A DNA stretch of 64,000 nucleotides, taken from Levilactobacillus acidifarinae DSM 19394 = JCM 15949. Lineage in GTDB: Bacteria; Bacillota; Bacilli; Lactobacillales; Lactobacillaceae. Both the position numbers and the translations under genes were made by a program. This document shows, in pieces, positions 9,481 to 16,861 of the stretch; within the stretch, counting starts at the first letter, position 1; each line of letters starts with the position of its first letter. The notes below the pieces were generated by a model. It saw nothing but the letters and a program-made list of their open reading frames with translations. It did no database searches and was not told the DNA's origin. The DNA is taken from contig NZ_AZDV01000015.1 in the NCBI RefSeq assembly GCF_001434835.1, positions 25,504 through 89,503 on the forward strand, in the 5' to 3' direction.

Positions 9481-9945
9481 ATGCGTGTTCGACAATACAT
9501 ATGGAATTTAGTAAAGAGTGTGGTCATCATGGCCCTCTTGCTGACCTGGAACCTTCAACATACGGCGCAGGGCTGGCAGTTACCGTTGAATTGGTTTACG
9601 GGATGGGTTCTGGTAAGCTGGTTGGCGGGTTACCCGTGGTTGCGGCAATGGTATGCCGGTCTGTATAGTCGGGATGATGAGCGGATGGAATCGTACAAAA
9701 ACCGGGCGCTGGCGTTACACGAGCAGGATCTGGCCCAGCACCACACGGCCCGGAAGTGGACGCCCAGTGGCTTGCAGGCCAATCCGTGGCTGTACATGTC
9801 GGGGAACACGCAGACCACCGACGACATCTTGAATCCGATCTACGTGTTCTGCGAGCACCTGTGGGTCACGTTTTGGTTGTTGCTGTTGGGGCCGATATTG
9901 TTGGCGGGGCACTGGGCAAAACGGGCTTGGTTGCAGCGAAATTAG
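9481..9945 (+). CDS. Unknown small membrane protein
   Basis: A 154-residue protein I do not recognise. Three hydrophobic stretches are visible: about residues 10-25 (VKSVVIMALLLTWNL), 37-52 (FTGWVLVSWLAGYPWL) and 128-148 (LWVTFWLLLLGPILLAGHW), separated by a hydrophilic region of about 70 residues rich in Arg, His, Asp and Trp. It is therefore probably an integral membrane protein. AAAGGG lies 9 bases before the ATG and a good promoter precedes it. It is followed by another small gene, and the pair sits between the two convergent halves of the citrate locus without any obvious link to citrate metabolism. Confidence 0.72.
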   Translation: MRVRQYIWNLVKSVVIMALLLTWNLQHTAQGWQLPLNWFTGWVLVSWLAGYPWLRQWYAGLYSRDDERMESYKNRALALHEQDLAQHHTARKWTPSGLQANPWLYMSGNTQTTDDILNPIYVFCEHLWVTFWLLLLGPILLAGHWAKRAWLQRN

Positions 9946-10011
9946 GTTGGACGTTGTTTTTGGTGGACCCCTCTGGCACAATAAAGACAACTATTATTGG
10001 AAGGTGGCGCC

Positions 10012-10305
10012 ATGAATCCAGAAGAATTGTTTGCTCGGTACCTACGGAAGTATCAGATTGACTTGCAACATCCCGACCATGGTCAGATTACGTTGACCTC
10101 GGCGGTGTGGCCGCAGCAGCCGGCCTTGCGCCAAACTGTGCAGGCCGCCTTGATGGGTCTCGACGGGGTGCAAACGGCCACGCCGGTTAATGCGGATCAA
10201 CTAGACTTACGGTACGATTCCGCCCAGTTACGGCGGTTGAATCCGTTGAAACTCTTAGCATTGGAACGTCAGATTGGGCGACAGTACCGGCAAGCAGGTT
10301 ACTAA
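10012..10305 (+). CDS. Small protein with HMA2-like fold, function unknown
   Basis: A 97-residue cytosolic protein. The pattern GQITLTSAVW-P-(x)-ALRQTVQAALMGLDGVQTATPV followed by ADQLDLRYDSAQL resembles the beta-alpha-beta layout of the HMA2 group of heavy-metal-associated-like domains, but there is no CxxC, so metal binding is not supported. This assignment is by eye and tentative. ATG 10012 is chosen over a frame opening at 9997 because GGAAGGTGG sits just upstream. It follows the 9481 membrane protein gene by 66 bases and ends at a bidirectional terminator shared with citG. Confidence 0.7.
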   Translation: MNPEELFARYLRKYQIDLQHPDHGQITLTSAVWPQQPALRQTVQAALMGLDGVQTATPVNADQLDLRYDSAQLRRLNPLKLLALERQIGRQYRQAGY

Positions 10306-10315
10306 CACGAGACTT

Positions 10316-10358
10316 AAAAATGACTTCACCAACTTTAACCGTTGATGAAGTCATTTTT
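10316..10358. terminator. Bidirectional terminator between 10012 gene and citG
   Basis: Perfect 13-base arms AAAAATGACTTCA (10316-10328) and TGAAGTCATTTTT (10346-10358), with A and T runs on both sides, lie between two convergent genes. Confidence 0.9.
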
Positions 10359-10360
10359 GA

Positions 10361-11212
10361 TTAGAGAATCTGTTCCATGAGTCCAAAGTAAATCGTCAGG
10401 ATCAACAGGTCGGCCGACCCACCCAAACTGAGATTCTTAGCTTTAAAGATGCGATTCATCTCGGTAAGTTGGGCTTGACCGGTCGGTGTTTGACACCCAC
10501 CGGCAGTCAGGATTGCTTGGGCCGTTTGTTGGGCCCAGGGGACGATGGTATCGGTGCCCGCGCGCTTGATTAAATTGCTATCGGCGGTGTGGGCCACGAT
10601 GGTCAGCAGGGTGTTTAGCAACCGCTGCGTGCGGGTGCCCTGACTTTGCCGCAGGTAGGGTAGGCTCACGGTGGCGACCACCGGGAACCCGGCTTCGGCC
10701 TGACCGCGAATGCCGGTCGTCCCGTACTTCAGGTACTGGCGTTCCCCGGCCGTTAGTTGAGCAGACGGTTTCTGGGCCAGACCGGCGAAGTCGTTGGTGG
10801 TTAAGCCGTGGAGCATCGCTTGAACGGTTGTGAGGACCTGCGAGGTATCGTAGGGCGCCGTGCGGGTTTGATAGCCCGTGGCGGCCACGATGACCCCCAG
10901 GGAAAAGACCGCGCCCTTATGGGTGTTAACCCCGTGGGTCGCGTGAAACATGGCGGCTTCGGCGGCGACTCCGGCCGGACGAATCTGGTGAAAGAGGTCC
11001 GGCAAGGCGGTGTTGGTAAAGGCCCGACCGGTCGCAAAGCAGGTTGTCCAGTAGTCTTCTAAGGCCGTGGCGCTATCGATAAAGGTAAAGACGTCCATGT
11101 CGGGGTGCGGGCCCACGTCGGCGGGGTCCACTAACCCCGGTTTGGGAGTCACGGACACCTCGTAGAGCAAGGCGCGGGTCGCGTTTAAAACGGCGGGGTC
11201 ACGGGTGGGCAT
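10361..11212 (-). CDS. citG: Triphosphoribosyl-dephospho-CoA synthase
   Basis: A 283-residue enzyme that makes 2'-(5''-triphosphoribosyl)-3'-dephospho-CoA from ATP and dephospho-CoA, the precursor of the citrate lyase cofactor. Family segments TPKPGLVDPADVGPH (about residues 22-36), GVNTHKGAVFSLG and LSLGGSADLL are visible. The open frame runs upstream to 11518, but that extension (rich in Arg and Ser) only shadows citX in another frame; ATG 11212 overlaps the citX stop by one base (TAATG), a normal coupling arrangement. It is the last gene of the citC-citX-citG unit on this strand. Confidence 0.93.
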   Translation of the reverse strand: MPTRDPAVLNATRALLYEVSVTPKPGLVDPADVGPHPDMDVFTFIDSATALEDYWTTCFATGRAFTNTALPDLFHQIRPAGVAAEAAMFHATHGVNTHKGAVFSLGVIVAATGYQTRTAPYDTSQVLTTVQAMLHGLTTNDFAGLAQKPSAQLTAGERQYLKYGTTGIRGQAEAGFPVVATVSLPYLRQSQGTRTQRLLNTLLTIVAHTADSNLIKRAGTDTIVPWAQQTAQAILTAGGCQTPTGQAQLTEMNRIFKAKNLSLGGSADLLILTIYFGLMEQIL

Positions 11213-11769
11213 TAGTCGGTCTCCTGTTCGTCGAAGTAGGTGGTGATGGCCTGATCGATGGCCGCCTGCAAGTCGGCGACGCTGTGAGCGCGCGACCGGG
11301 CGCAGACCTTGGCCGGCTGATCGCAGATAAAGCAGCGCCGCACCGGCAAGCCGGTGTCTTGGCGACTCAGGGGGCCGGTCTGTTGGCTGGTCAGCACGTC
11401 GATGTCGAAGAGCCGACCTAGCGGATGGTGATCCTCGAAGGTCACGGCGACGGCCTTCAACGTGGTGGCTGCGGCGGGACTGAGTAAAAAGGCTTCCGGA
11501 CCGGTCGGGTGATCCCACTGCTCGACCGGCTGATAAGTCAGATTGTGGTCGTGTAAGACCTGTTCAAAGGCTGCTAGTCCGGCGTTAAACGTAGCCGTTA
11601 ACCGGGCGTTGTTTTTGATGGGCCCCGGGATGTTGAGTTTCAGTGCCAAGACGGCCTGGTCCGGATGAGCGGTGACCAGATGACGTTGCAGGGCCGCGCG
11701 GTGGTCCTTGTTGGCCAAAACGGCGGGAATGTCTTGCGGATCCCCGGTAGCAAAGGTGGCGTTAGACAT
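11212..11769 (-). CDS. citX: Apo-citrate lyase phosphoribosyl-dephospho-CoA transferase
   Basis: A 185-residue transferase that attaches the prosthetic group made by CitG to Ser14 of CitD. Motifs GRLFDIDVL and RRCFICDQPAKVCARSRAH, both typical of CitX, are present in the C-terminal half. In some bacteria citX and citG are fused; here they are separate proteins in different frames, joined by TAATG. ATG 11769 lies 8 bases after AGGAAG; in-frame TTG and GTG codons just upstream are less likely. It follows citC after 17 bases. Confidence 0.94.
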   Translation of the reverse strand: MSNATFATGDPQDIPAVLANKDHRAALQRHLVTAHPDQAVLALKLNIPGPIKNNARLTATFNAGLAAFEQVLHDHNLTYQPVEQWDHPTGPEAFLLSPAAATTLKAVAVTFEDHHPLGRLFDIDVLTSQQTGPLSRQDTGLPVRRCFICDQPAKVCARSRAHSVADLQAAIDQAITTYFDEQETD

Positions 11770-11786
11770 CACCAAAACTTCCTTTC

Positions 11787-12842
11787 TTAGTTCCCGGCGA
11801 TGCGTTGACCGGCGGTAATCCGGGCCTGGAGCATCGGCAGGTTGGCTTGAATGAACTGTAACGTGGTGGCCGGTAAGCTGGCCGCCACGGTGGTTACGGT
11901 GTTGTCCGCAATGGCTTGGCGGACCGCCGTGGCCGTGATGGGTTGGTCGTTGACGGCTTTACGGTCAACGATCTTAACGGCGACTGCCGGCGGTAAGATT
12001 TCCTGGAGAACGTGGTTGTAGATTCCCGTGGTCTTGGAGAACGGCTCGCTCCCCAGGTAGCGGGTGGTCAAATTCAGTGGTTGGGCAATCTGGGTCTTAA
12101 AGAGCTGGGCGTCCAGCTGCGTTTGGAAGCGAATGGCGGCCTCCGGCGTGGGTAAGAAGTAGGCCGGGAAGGTCGCGTAACTGACCATGTAGTCGCTACC
12201 GTTGACCACGCGCACGTTGGGCAAGTCGGCGGTGCCGGCCGTAACCAATTGCTGGCGTTCAGCCGTGGTAAAGAGCGATGCGTCGGTGTTGACCACGAAG
12301 ACGTAGACCAGGTCGTTTTCTTTAGCGGCGGTCTCAATTAGGTAGCGGTGCCCCAGGGTGAACGGGTTGGCGTTCATCACGATACCGGCGACTTTAGCCT
12401 GGTCCTGGTGGTCGATCTTTGGGAGGTCGGCCACGTAGTCGTGGACACTAGTATCACCGGTTTCCAGGATGGCACCACTATCGGTCTGGGCCAGAGCGTG
12501 GAAGCCGACGTATTCGAAACTGGCCACGTATTTCGGCTTAGTGAAGACGAAGACGTGGAAGATTTGGCGTTGCGCGAGGTCGTTTAGGAGCGCGGACAGG
12601 ATGGCGTTGAAATAGGCGCCAGCCTCGCTGTTCTTGTGGCAAGCCCCCACGTATTTGATAACGTTACCGGCCGTGGAACCGGTGGCCACCAGCTTATCAC
12701 CCTCGAAAATGCCAACGGTGTGGTCCAGGTGGGCCGTTTCGCTGGCAGCAAAGTTGGTGATGCCCAGGTCGGTGAGCAGGTCCTGCCACTGTTTACGGGT
12801 GGCACTGTCGGATAAATACAGGTCAATGATCTCGGGTTGCAT
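11787..12842 (-). CDS. citC: [Citrate (pro-3S)-lyase] ligase
   Basis: A 351-residue enzyme that activates citrate lyase by acetylating the cofactor thiol on CitD with acetate and ATP. The N-terminal ~130 residues form a GNAT-like domain (e.g. GIFEGDKLVATGSTAGN), followed by a cytidylyltransferase-like catalytic domain with the nucleotide-binding NPFTLGHRYL motif (159-168). AAAGGGG precedes ATG 12842. It is the first of citC-citX-citG. I see no convincing promoter in the 61 bases between its start and the copy-B repeat, so it may be read through from mae or from within the repeat. Confidence 0.95.
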   Translation of the reverse strand: MQPEIIDLYLSDSATRKQWQDLLTDLGITNFAASETAHLDHTVGIFEGDKLVATGSTAGNVIKYVGACHKNSEAGAYFNAILSALLNDLAQRQIFHVFVFTKPKYVASFEYVGFHALAQTDSGAILETGDTSVHDYVADLPKIDHQDQAKVAGIVMNANPFTLGHRYLIETAAKENDLVYVFVVNTDASLFTTAERQQLVTAGTADLPNVRVVNGSDYMVSYATFPAYFLPTPEAAIRFQTQLDAQLFKTQIAQPLNLTTRYLGSEPFSKTTGIYNHVLQEILPPAVAVKIVDRKAVNDQPITATAVRQAIADNTVTTVAASLPATTLQFIQANLPMLQARITAGQRIAGN

Positions 12843-12903
12843 CGGGCAAGCCCCTTTCTGAAGTGAATGGTTAGGTAGTGAAGGTGTCTAAAGAGGTAGA
12901 AAT

Positions 12904-13195
12904 ACTAGGGTCCGTCTTAAAACTCAGGTTCAGAGTTAAATGACCATTCATGACCTCTCAGTTGAAAAAATCTGGTTTAGTCGTTGTTATAACTCGTTGT
13001 AAGCTGGAGGGCCAGTCAGAAATGGGCTCAGGGATGAAATTTGTGTTGGCCGGTGTCTTTTACCGGCCTAGACAAAGGTCGGTCTTCAAGACCTGGTTTG
13101 TGGGCTTGAAGCCGTGCCCACCCCGTTCCAGCCCGTTTCTGACTGGCCCAGAAGCGCTGAATCTTCCAGATTAGTCTTTTAAGACAAACTCTAGT
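12904..13195 (-). repeat. Dispersed MITE-like element, copy B
   Basis: A 292-bp copy with clear terminal inverted repeats: left end ACTAGGGTCCGTCTTAAAAC (12904-12923), right end matching ACTAGAGTTTGTCTTAAAAG on the opposite strand (to 13195). Inside, GGCCAGTCAGAAATGGGCT (from 13009) pairs with AGCCCGTTTCTGACTGGCC, and GGCCGGTGTCTTTTACCGGCC forms a hairpin. It ends exactly where the mae stop codon begins (13196-13198) and occupies nearly all of the 353-base mae-citC gap. It is inverted relative to copies A and C. Confidence 0.85.
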
Positions 13196-14350
13196 CTAGT
13201 CCTTTTTAGCAAACGCTTCGACCGCGGCCGTGACCGTCGCCACGACGCCGTCATCGAAGACGCTGGGGATGATCTTATCGGCGGTTGGTTGGGCAATCAT
13301 GGCGGCTAAGGCGTGAGCCACGCTGGCTTCCAGGTCGGCGTTCACGGCGGTCAGGCCGGACGCTAACAGACCGGAGAATAATCCGGGGAAGACCAGGATG
13401 TTGTTGACCTGGTTCGGGTACTGGCTCGAGCCGGTGGCCATGACGCCAACGTGGTGGTCGTGAGCTTCCTGTGGGTCGATTTCGGGAACGGGGTTGGCTA
13501 ACGCGAAGATGATCGGGTCGGCAGCCATGTGGTCGACGTCGGTTCCGGTCAGCACGTGAGCGTCGGATAAACCGATAAAGGCGTCCTGGTCGGCCATGAC
13601 GTCGGCTAACGGTGTCTTAGCCGTGCGGGTTTCCCCGACTTGTTGGGCTAGGCCACGTTGATAGGCGTTGTAGTCGGTATCGTCGGGGGTGACCAGGCCG
13701 AGTTTGTCGACCAGGGTCAAGTGGTGAATTCCCGCGGCGTAGAGGAGTTTAGCCGTGGCAATTCCGGAAGCCCCGACGCCGTTGACCACGACTTTGAGGT
13801 CGGTTAAGGCCTTGCCCGCTACCTTAGCGGCGTTGATCAAGCCGGCTAGGACCACGATGGCGGTCCCTTCCTGGTCGTCGTGGTAGACGGGGATGTCTAA
13901 GACCTGCTTGAGCTTATCTTCAATTTCAAAACACCGGGGTGCGGCGATATCTTCCAGGTGAATCCCGGCAAAACTCTTAGCGGTGTTCTTAATGGTGGCG
14001 ACGAATTCGTCGACGGGTACTTGGTCGACGGCGATGGGCAGGGCATTGACGCCCGCTAAATCCTTGTAGAGTAACGATTTCCCTTCAACGACGGGTAACC
14101 CACCGGCGGGGCCGATGTTCCCGAGGCCGAGGACCGCGGAGCCGTCGGTGACCACGGCCACCAACTTACCGCTTAAAGTAAGTTTGCGTTTCATCTCGGG
14201 TTGAGCGGCAATCAACTTGGAGATCCCAGCGACGCCAGGCGTGTAGGCCTTGCCGAGGTCGGCGGCGTTCTTGACGGGCAGTTCGGAGCTAATGTCTAGA
14301 ACCCCCGTTGCGCGTTCGTGTAATTTGATAATTTCGTTTAAATCAGCCAT
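13196..14350 (-). CDS. mae: Malic-enzyme-family oxaloacetate decarboxylase (CitM-type)
   Basis: A 384-residue NAD(P)-binding decarboxylase of the malic enzyme family. In lactococcal and Weissella citrate loci this short form acts as a soluble oxaloacetate decarboxylase, turning the oxaloacetate from citrate lyase into pyruvate. Visible features are the catalytic tyrosine region KAYTPGVAG (about 34-42), Lys91 in VEGKSLLYKD, the metal-binding stretch HLEDIAAPRCFEIE (131-144), HDDQEGTA (157-164) and the nucleotide motif GVGASGIA (191-198). It is divergent from citI; its promoter (TTGAAT, 17 bases, TATGCT) overlaps the predicted CitI site. True malic enzyme activity cannot be excluded from sequence. 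Confidence 0.93.
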   Translation of the reverse strand: MADLNEIIKLHERATGVLDISSELPVKNAADLGKAYTPGVAGISKLIAAQPEMKRKLTLSGKLVAVVTDGSAVLGLGNIGPAGGLPVVEGKSLLYKDLAGVNALPIAVDQVPVDEFVATIKNTAKSFAGIHLEDIAAPRCFEIEDKLKQVLDIPVYHDDQEGTAIVVLAGLINAAKVAGKALTDLKVVVNGVGASGIATAKLLYAAGIHHLTLVDKLGLVTPDDTDYNAYQRGLAQQVGETRTAKTPLADVMADQDAFIGLSDAHVLTGTDVDHMAADPIIFALANPVPEIDPQEAHDHHVGVMATGSSQYPNQVNNILVFPGLFSGLLASGLTAVNADLEASVAHALAAMIAQPTADKIIPSVFDDGVVATVTAAVEAFAKKD

Positions 14351-14388
14351 ATTCTGACGTCCTTCTTTCCGAATTTCAATCCACTTCT

Positions 14389-14448
14389 AGCATACGCCGA
14401 AATTTTAAAAAATTCAAAAAATACCAGTTATTTTTACATTTTTTAAAA
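14389..14448 (-). promoter_or_regulatory. mae promoter and predicted CitI operator
   Basis: On the minus strand the element reads TTTAAAAAATGTAAAAATA (14448 to 14430), then ACTGG, then a run containing TTGAAT (14417-14412) and TTTTTTAAAA. TTGAAT serves as -35, with -10 TATGCT at 14394-14389 after 17 bases. The citD promoter repeats this arrangement. For citI, on the plus strand, an extended -10 TGGTAAAAT (14458-14466) lies just outside the element. Confidence 0.72.
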
Positions 14449-14504
14449 CGATTTCTGTGGTAAAATCATCTTACAAGCAAAAATTCGCGTAGGAGGAACG
14501 CCAC

Positions 14505-15449
14505 ATGGACGATATTTCACATCAAAAGTTGTTGGCCTTGATTGCCCAGGACTACTATCTGTCCCAACTTTCAATTGCCGATCTATCCACTAAATACCAC
14601 TTAAGTCGTTACTTAATTACTAAACACCTGGATGAGGCCCTGAAGAGTGGGGTGGTCACCATTTCCGTCAACGACCCGATCGCCCGCAACGTGGCGTTGG
14701 AGGCCGAGTTTAAACGGCGCTTCGGGGTTCCCAACGTGGCCATCCTGTTTAACGCCGAGAATCCGGCGGAAGACGCGGACAACATCGTGCAATACGCCGC
14801 GATGCAGGTCCAGACGTTGATCGAACAGTCACACGTGGTCGGGGTGGCCTGGGGCAGCACGGTCTTTAGCATCATCGACCAGCTCAATGGTAAAGTCAGA
14901 AACGACCTGACGTTTACCCAGTTCGTCGGCGATAACATGAAGTACAGTTCGGTTGCCGGTTCCCGCCAGATGGTGGAGAAGGCCGCGGCCCGCTACGGCA
15001 GCCATTACGTCACGTTGGCCAGCCCGTTGTACGTGATTAACGACCAGATTCGCGCGGCACTCCCGCAGGAACCGGCCCTAAAACCGGCGTTTACTCAGGC
15101 CGCCCAGATGGACGCTTTGTTCTGCGGGTTCGGGACGTTGGCCTCCATCGAATCGATTCCCGTCTGGCAGGAACACTACGGGGACATCTTCCCGAACGTA
15201 CCTGCCGACCGCATCGCCGGCATCCTGTACGGCCGGCCCTACGACGTCGACGGTAACTTCTTGAACCAGGGCGCCGACAAGACGGTCGGGTTACCACTCG
15301 ACCAACTATTACGGACGCCGCGCCGGTTGGGCGTGATCCGTAATAAGTTCAAGACCGATGCGGCGTTAGGGGCTTTGCGCGGGAAATTGGTCACGGACAT
15401 CGTCTTAAACGAAGCCATCGCACAACGAATCCTGGCGGCCGACGTTTAG
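14505..15449 (+). CDS. citI: SorC-family citrate regulator CitI
   Basis: A 314-residue SorC/DeoR-type regulator: an N-terminal helix-turn-helix (LSIADLSTKYHLSRYLITKHLDEALKSGVV, about residues 22-51) and a C-terminal sugar-phosphate-isomerase-like effector domain (e.g. VVGVAWGSTVF). In Weissella paramesenteroides the SorC-family protein CitI, encoded divergently from citM, activates citrate genes in response to citrate by binding AT-rich operators; the gene order and AT-rich intergenic region here are the same, so I assign the name by context. GTAGGAGG precedes the ATG. Its stop codon overlaps that of the convergent hydrolase gene by two bases, with no terminator between them. Confidence 0.9.
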   Translation: MDDISHQKLLALIAQDYYLSQLSIADLSTKYHLSRYLITKHLDEALKSGVVTISVNDPIARNVALEAEFKRRFGVPNVAILFNAENPAEDADNIVQYAAMQVQTLIEQSHVVGVAWGSTVFSIIDQLNGKVRNDLTFTQFVGDNMKYSSVAGSRQMVEKAAARYGSHYVTLASPLYVINDQIRAALPQEPALKPAFTQAAQMDALFCGFGTLASIESIPVWQEHYGDIFPNVPADRIAGILYGRPYDVDGNFLNQGADKTVGLPLDQLLRTPRRLGVIRNKFKTDAALGALRGKLVTDIVLNEAIAQRILAADV

Positions 15450-16231
15450 AGGGTTTGCAGGAATTGCCCCAGTTCCCGATTAAAGGCGGCGGGTTGCTCG
15501 GCCATCACGATGTGGCCGCTGTTGGCGATGCCCACGCTGGAACCGTGGGCGGCGAGGGATGCCGTGACCGCCGCAAACTGGGGGTTGAAGTAGGGTGATT
15601 TTTCGCCAGCAATAATGAAAAAGGGCACGTGGAGTTGAGCGATGATATCGCGCCAGTCTTGAAACGCGTGGTCTAATAGGAAGGGAAGGTTGAGTTCGGC
15701 ATCGTAAGGGTGACCGGCCTCAGCCTTTTTGACGTCCGCGTAAGTGGTGTCGGCGATGTGGGTAAAGGTTGCCGAACCCAGGGGAAACTGCAACAGGGTC
15801 GGAAAGGTATCCCAGGTCAGGTCGGTAAAGCCGAAGTTCCAGGTGTCATCGTTGATCATCTTAGGACTCTGGTCGACGTCGATGATTCCGGCAAGTTCGG
15901 CGTCACCAAACAGCGACACGTAAGCCCACAGGGTGGCGGCCCCCATGGAGTTGCCCATTAATAACGGGTGATTGAGTCCCAGTTGGATGATGAAATCGTG
16001 TAGGTCTAACGCGTGGCGGGTCATGCGTCGCCCCTTAACCGTGTGTTGGGAGGCGCCTTGATTGCGGGCGTCGAGGGCCAAGACCCGGTATCCTTGGGTG
16101 CTGAGCCAGGTGATTTGGTCGGCCCAAATTTCCTTAGCGCCGCCGATACCGGTGAGTAAGATCACGGGCTGCCCGGTTGTGGCGGTATCGCTGTAGTCGA
16201 GGCGGACGTGGTCGCTAGTCATAAATTTCAT
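15446..16231 (-). CDS. Alpha/beta-hydrolase of unknown substrate
   Basis: A 261-residue single-domain alpha/beta-hydrolase, probably cytosolic as there is no signal peptide. The nucleophile elbow GNSMGA places Ser95 as nucleophile; the oxyanion-hole region LLTGIGG (26-32) and the late histidine in NSGHIVMAEQP (about 238-248) complete the expected triad with an Asp near ADPR-like LALDARNQG or IAGEKSPY. GGAG precedes ATG 16231; a second in-frame ATG is three codons in. It converges on citI with overlapping stop codons. Carboxylesterase, lactonase or C-C hydrolase roles are all possible; context does not narrow it. Confidence 0.8.
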   Translation of the reverse strand: MKFMTSDHVRLDYSDTATTGQPVILLTGIGGAKEIWADQITWLSTQGYRVLALDARNQGASQHTVKGRRMTRHALDLHDFIIQLGLNHPLLMGNSMGAATLWAYVSLFGDAELAGIIDVDQSPKMINDDTWNFGFTDLTWDTFPTLLQFPLGSATFTHIADTTYADVKKAEAGHPYDAELNLPFLLDHAFQDWRDIIAQLHVPFFIIAGEKSPYFNPQFAAVTASLAAHGSSVGIANSGHIVMAEQPAAFNRELGQFLQTL

Positions 16232-16861
16232 GAATTTGAAAACTCCTTCTATGTAATATGCTGAGTTAAGTATAAGCCCTGTGGTAGTGAACGGCCATAG
16301 ACCAATATGGGAAATAGACTAAGGCAGTTGATAGTTCAATTTATAGAATGCTAGATAAAACGAAAATAATATTTTTATTAACGTTCGGAATCTCTAGATA
16401 AATCAATGGTGCAAGTGACTAAATAATTGTTGGTATTTTGGTTGATTAAATTATTTGTCATAGAAAACTCATAATAGTAAAAATAGTTATGATTGATAAA
16501 GATAAACATCACGCTGTAAATATACAAATACGTTTGTATTTTTAAAAAAATACAATTATTTTTTAAAAAAGTTAACAAGATAATATGATTTGTGATATGA
16601 TAATTTGTGAAAGCTGATACATGTGATGATTTTAAAGCATGAAGCTCTCATTTTTAGCGGCGGTTGTCGTAGTTGTTAACGATTATTTAGAATCAGCATT
16701 TATTAATATTGGCAAATGTAATCGGATACAATCTACGGAATGCTCAATTTGTTTCAAAACGTCAATTAAAGGAGATGTACCGAACCAGCTAGCTTAATCG
16801 TCGATTATACCGATTAACCAATAATTGTCCCCCCACAAAATATTGGAAGAAGGAAGCTACA
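16232..16861. other. AT-rich intergenic region before aconitase
   Basis: No convincing gene in 630 bases. The stretch 16480-16600 is extremely AT-rich, with a TACAAATACGTTTGTA palindrome (16523-16538), two TTTTTAAAAAA-type runs (16540-16571) and likely -10 boxes (TAATATGAT, GATATGATAAT, 16581-16603). Closer to aconitase lie a TTAATCG/CGATTAA dyad (16795-16818) and GAAGAAGGAAG, the aconitase ribosome binding site. The long leader may hold regulation, but I recognise no riboswitch. A 66-codon minus-strand frame (16378-16578) is low-complexity and not credible. Confidence 0.55.

Noticed and set aside
11213..11518. N-terminal extension of CitG in an open frame upstream of 11212
   Set aside because: Overlaps citX in another frame, has an Arg/Ser-rich composition, and the proper ATG coupled to the citX stop is present.
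10361..11769. Possible CitXG fusion protein
   Set aside because: The two domains are in different frames joined by TAATG, both complete; a fusion would need a frameshift.
16539..16575. TTTTTAAAAAA-type runs before aconitase as a third CitI site
   Set aside because: Only the AT-rich flanks resemble the citD and mae sites; the TGTAAAAATA block, the gap and TTGAAT are missing.
16378..16578. 66-codon minus-strand frame in the AT-rich gap before aconitase
   Set aside because: Low complexity (Ile/Asn/Tyr/Phe rich) as expected of AT-rich DNA, no ribosome binding site, and it spans promoter-like sequence.
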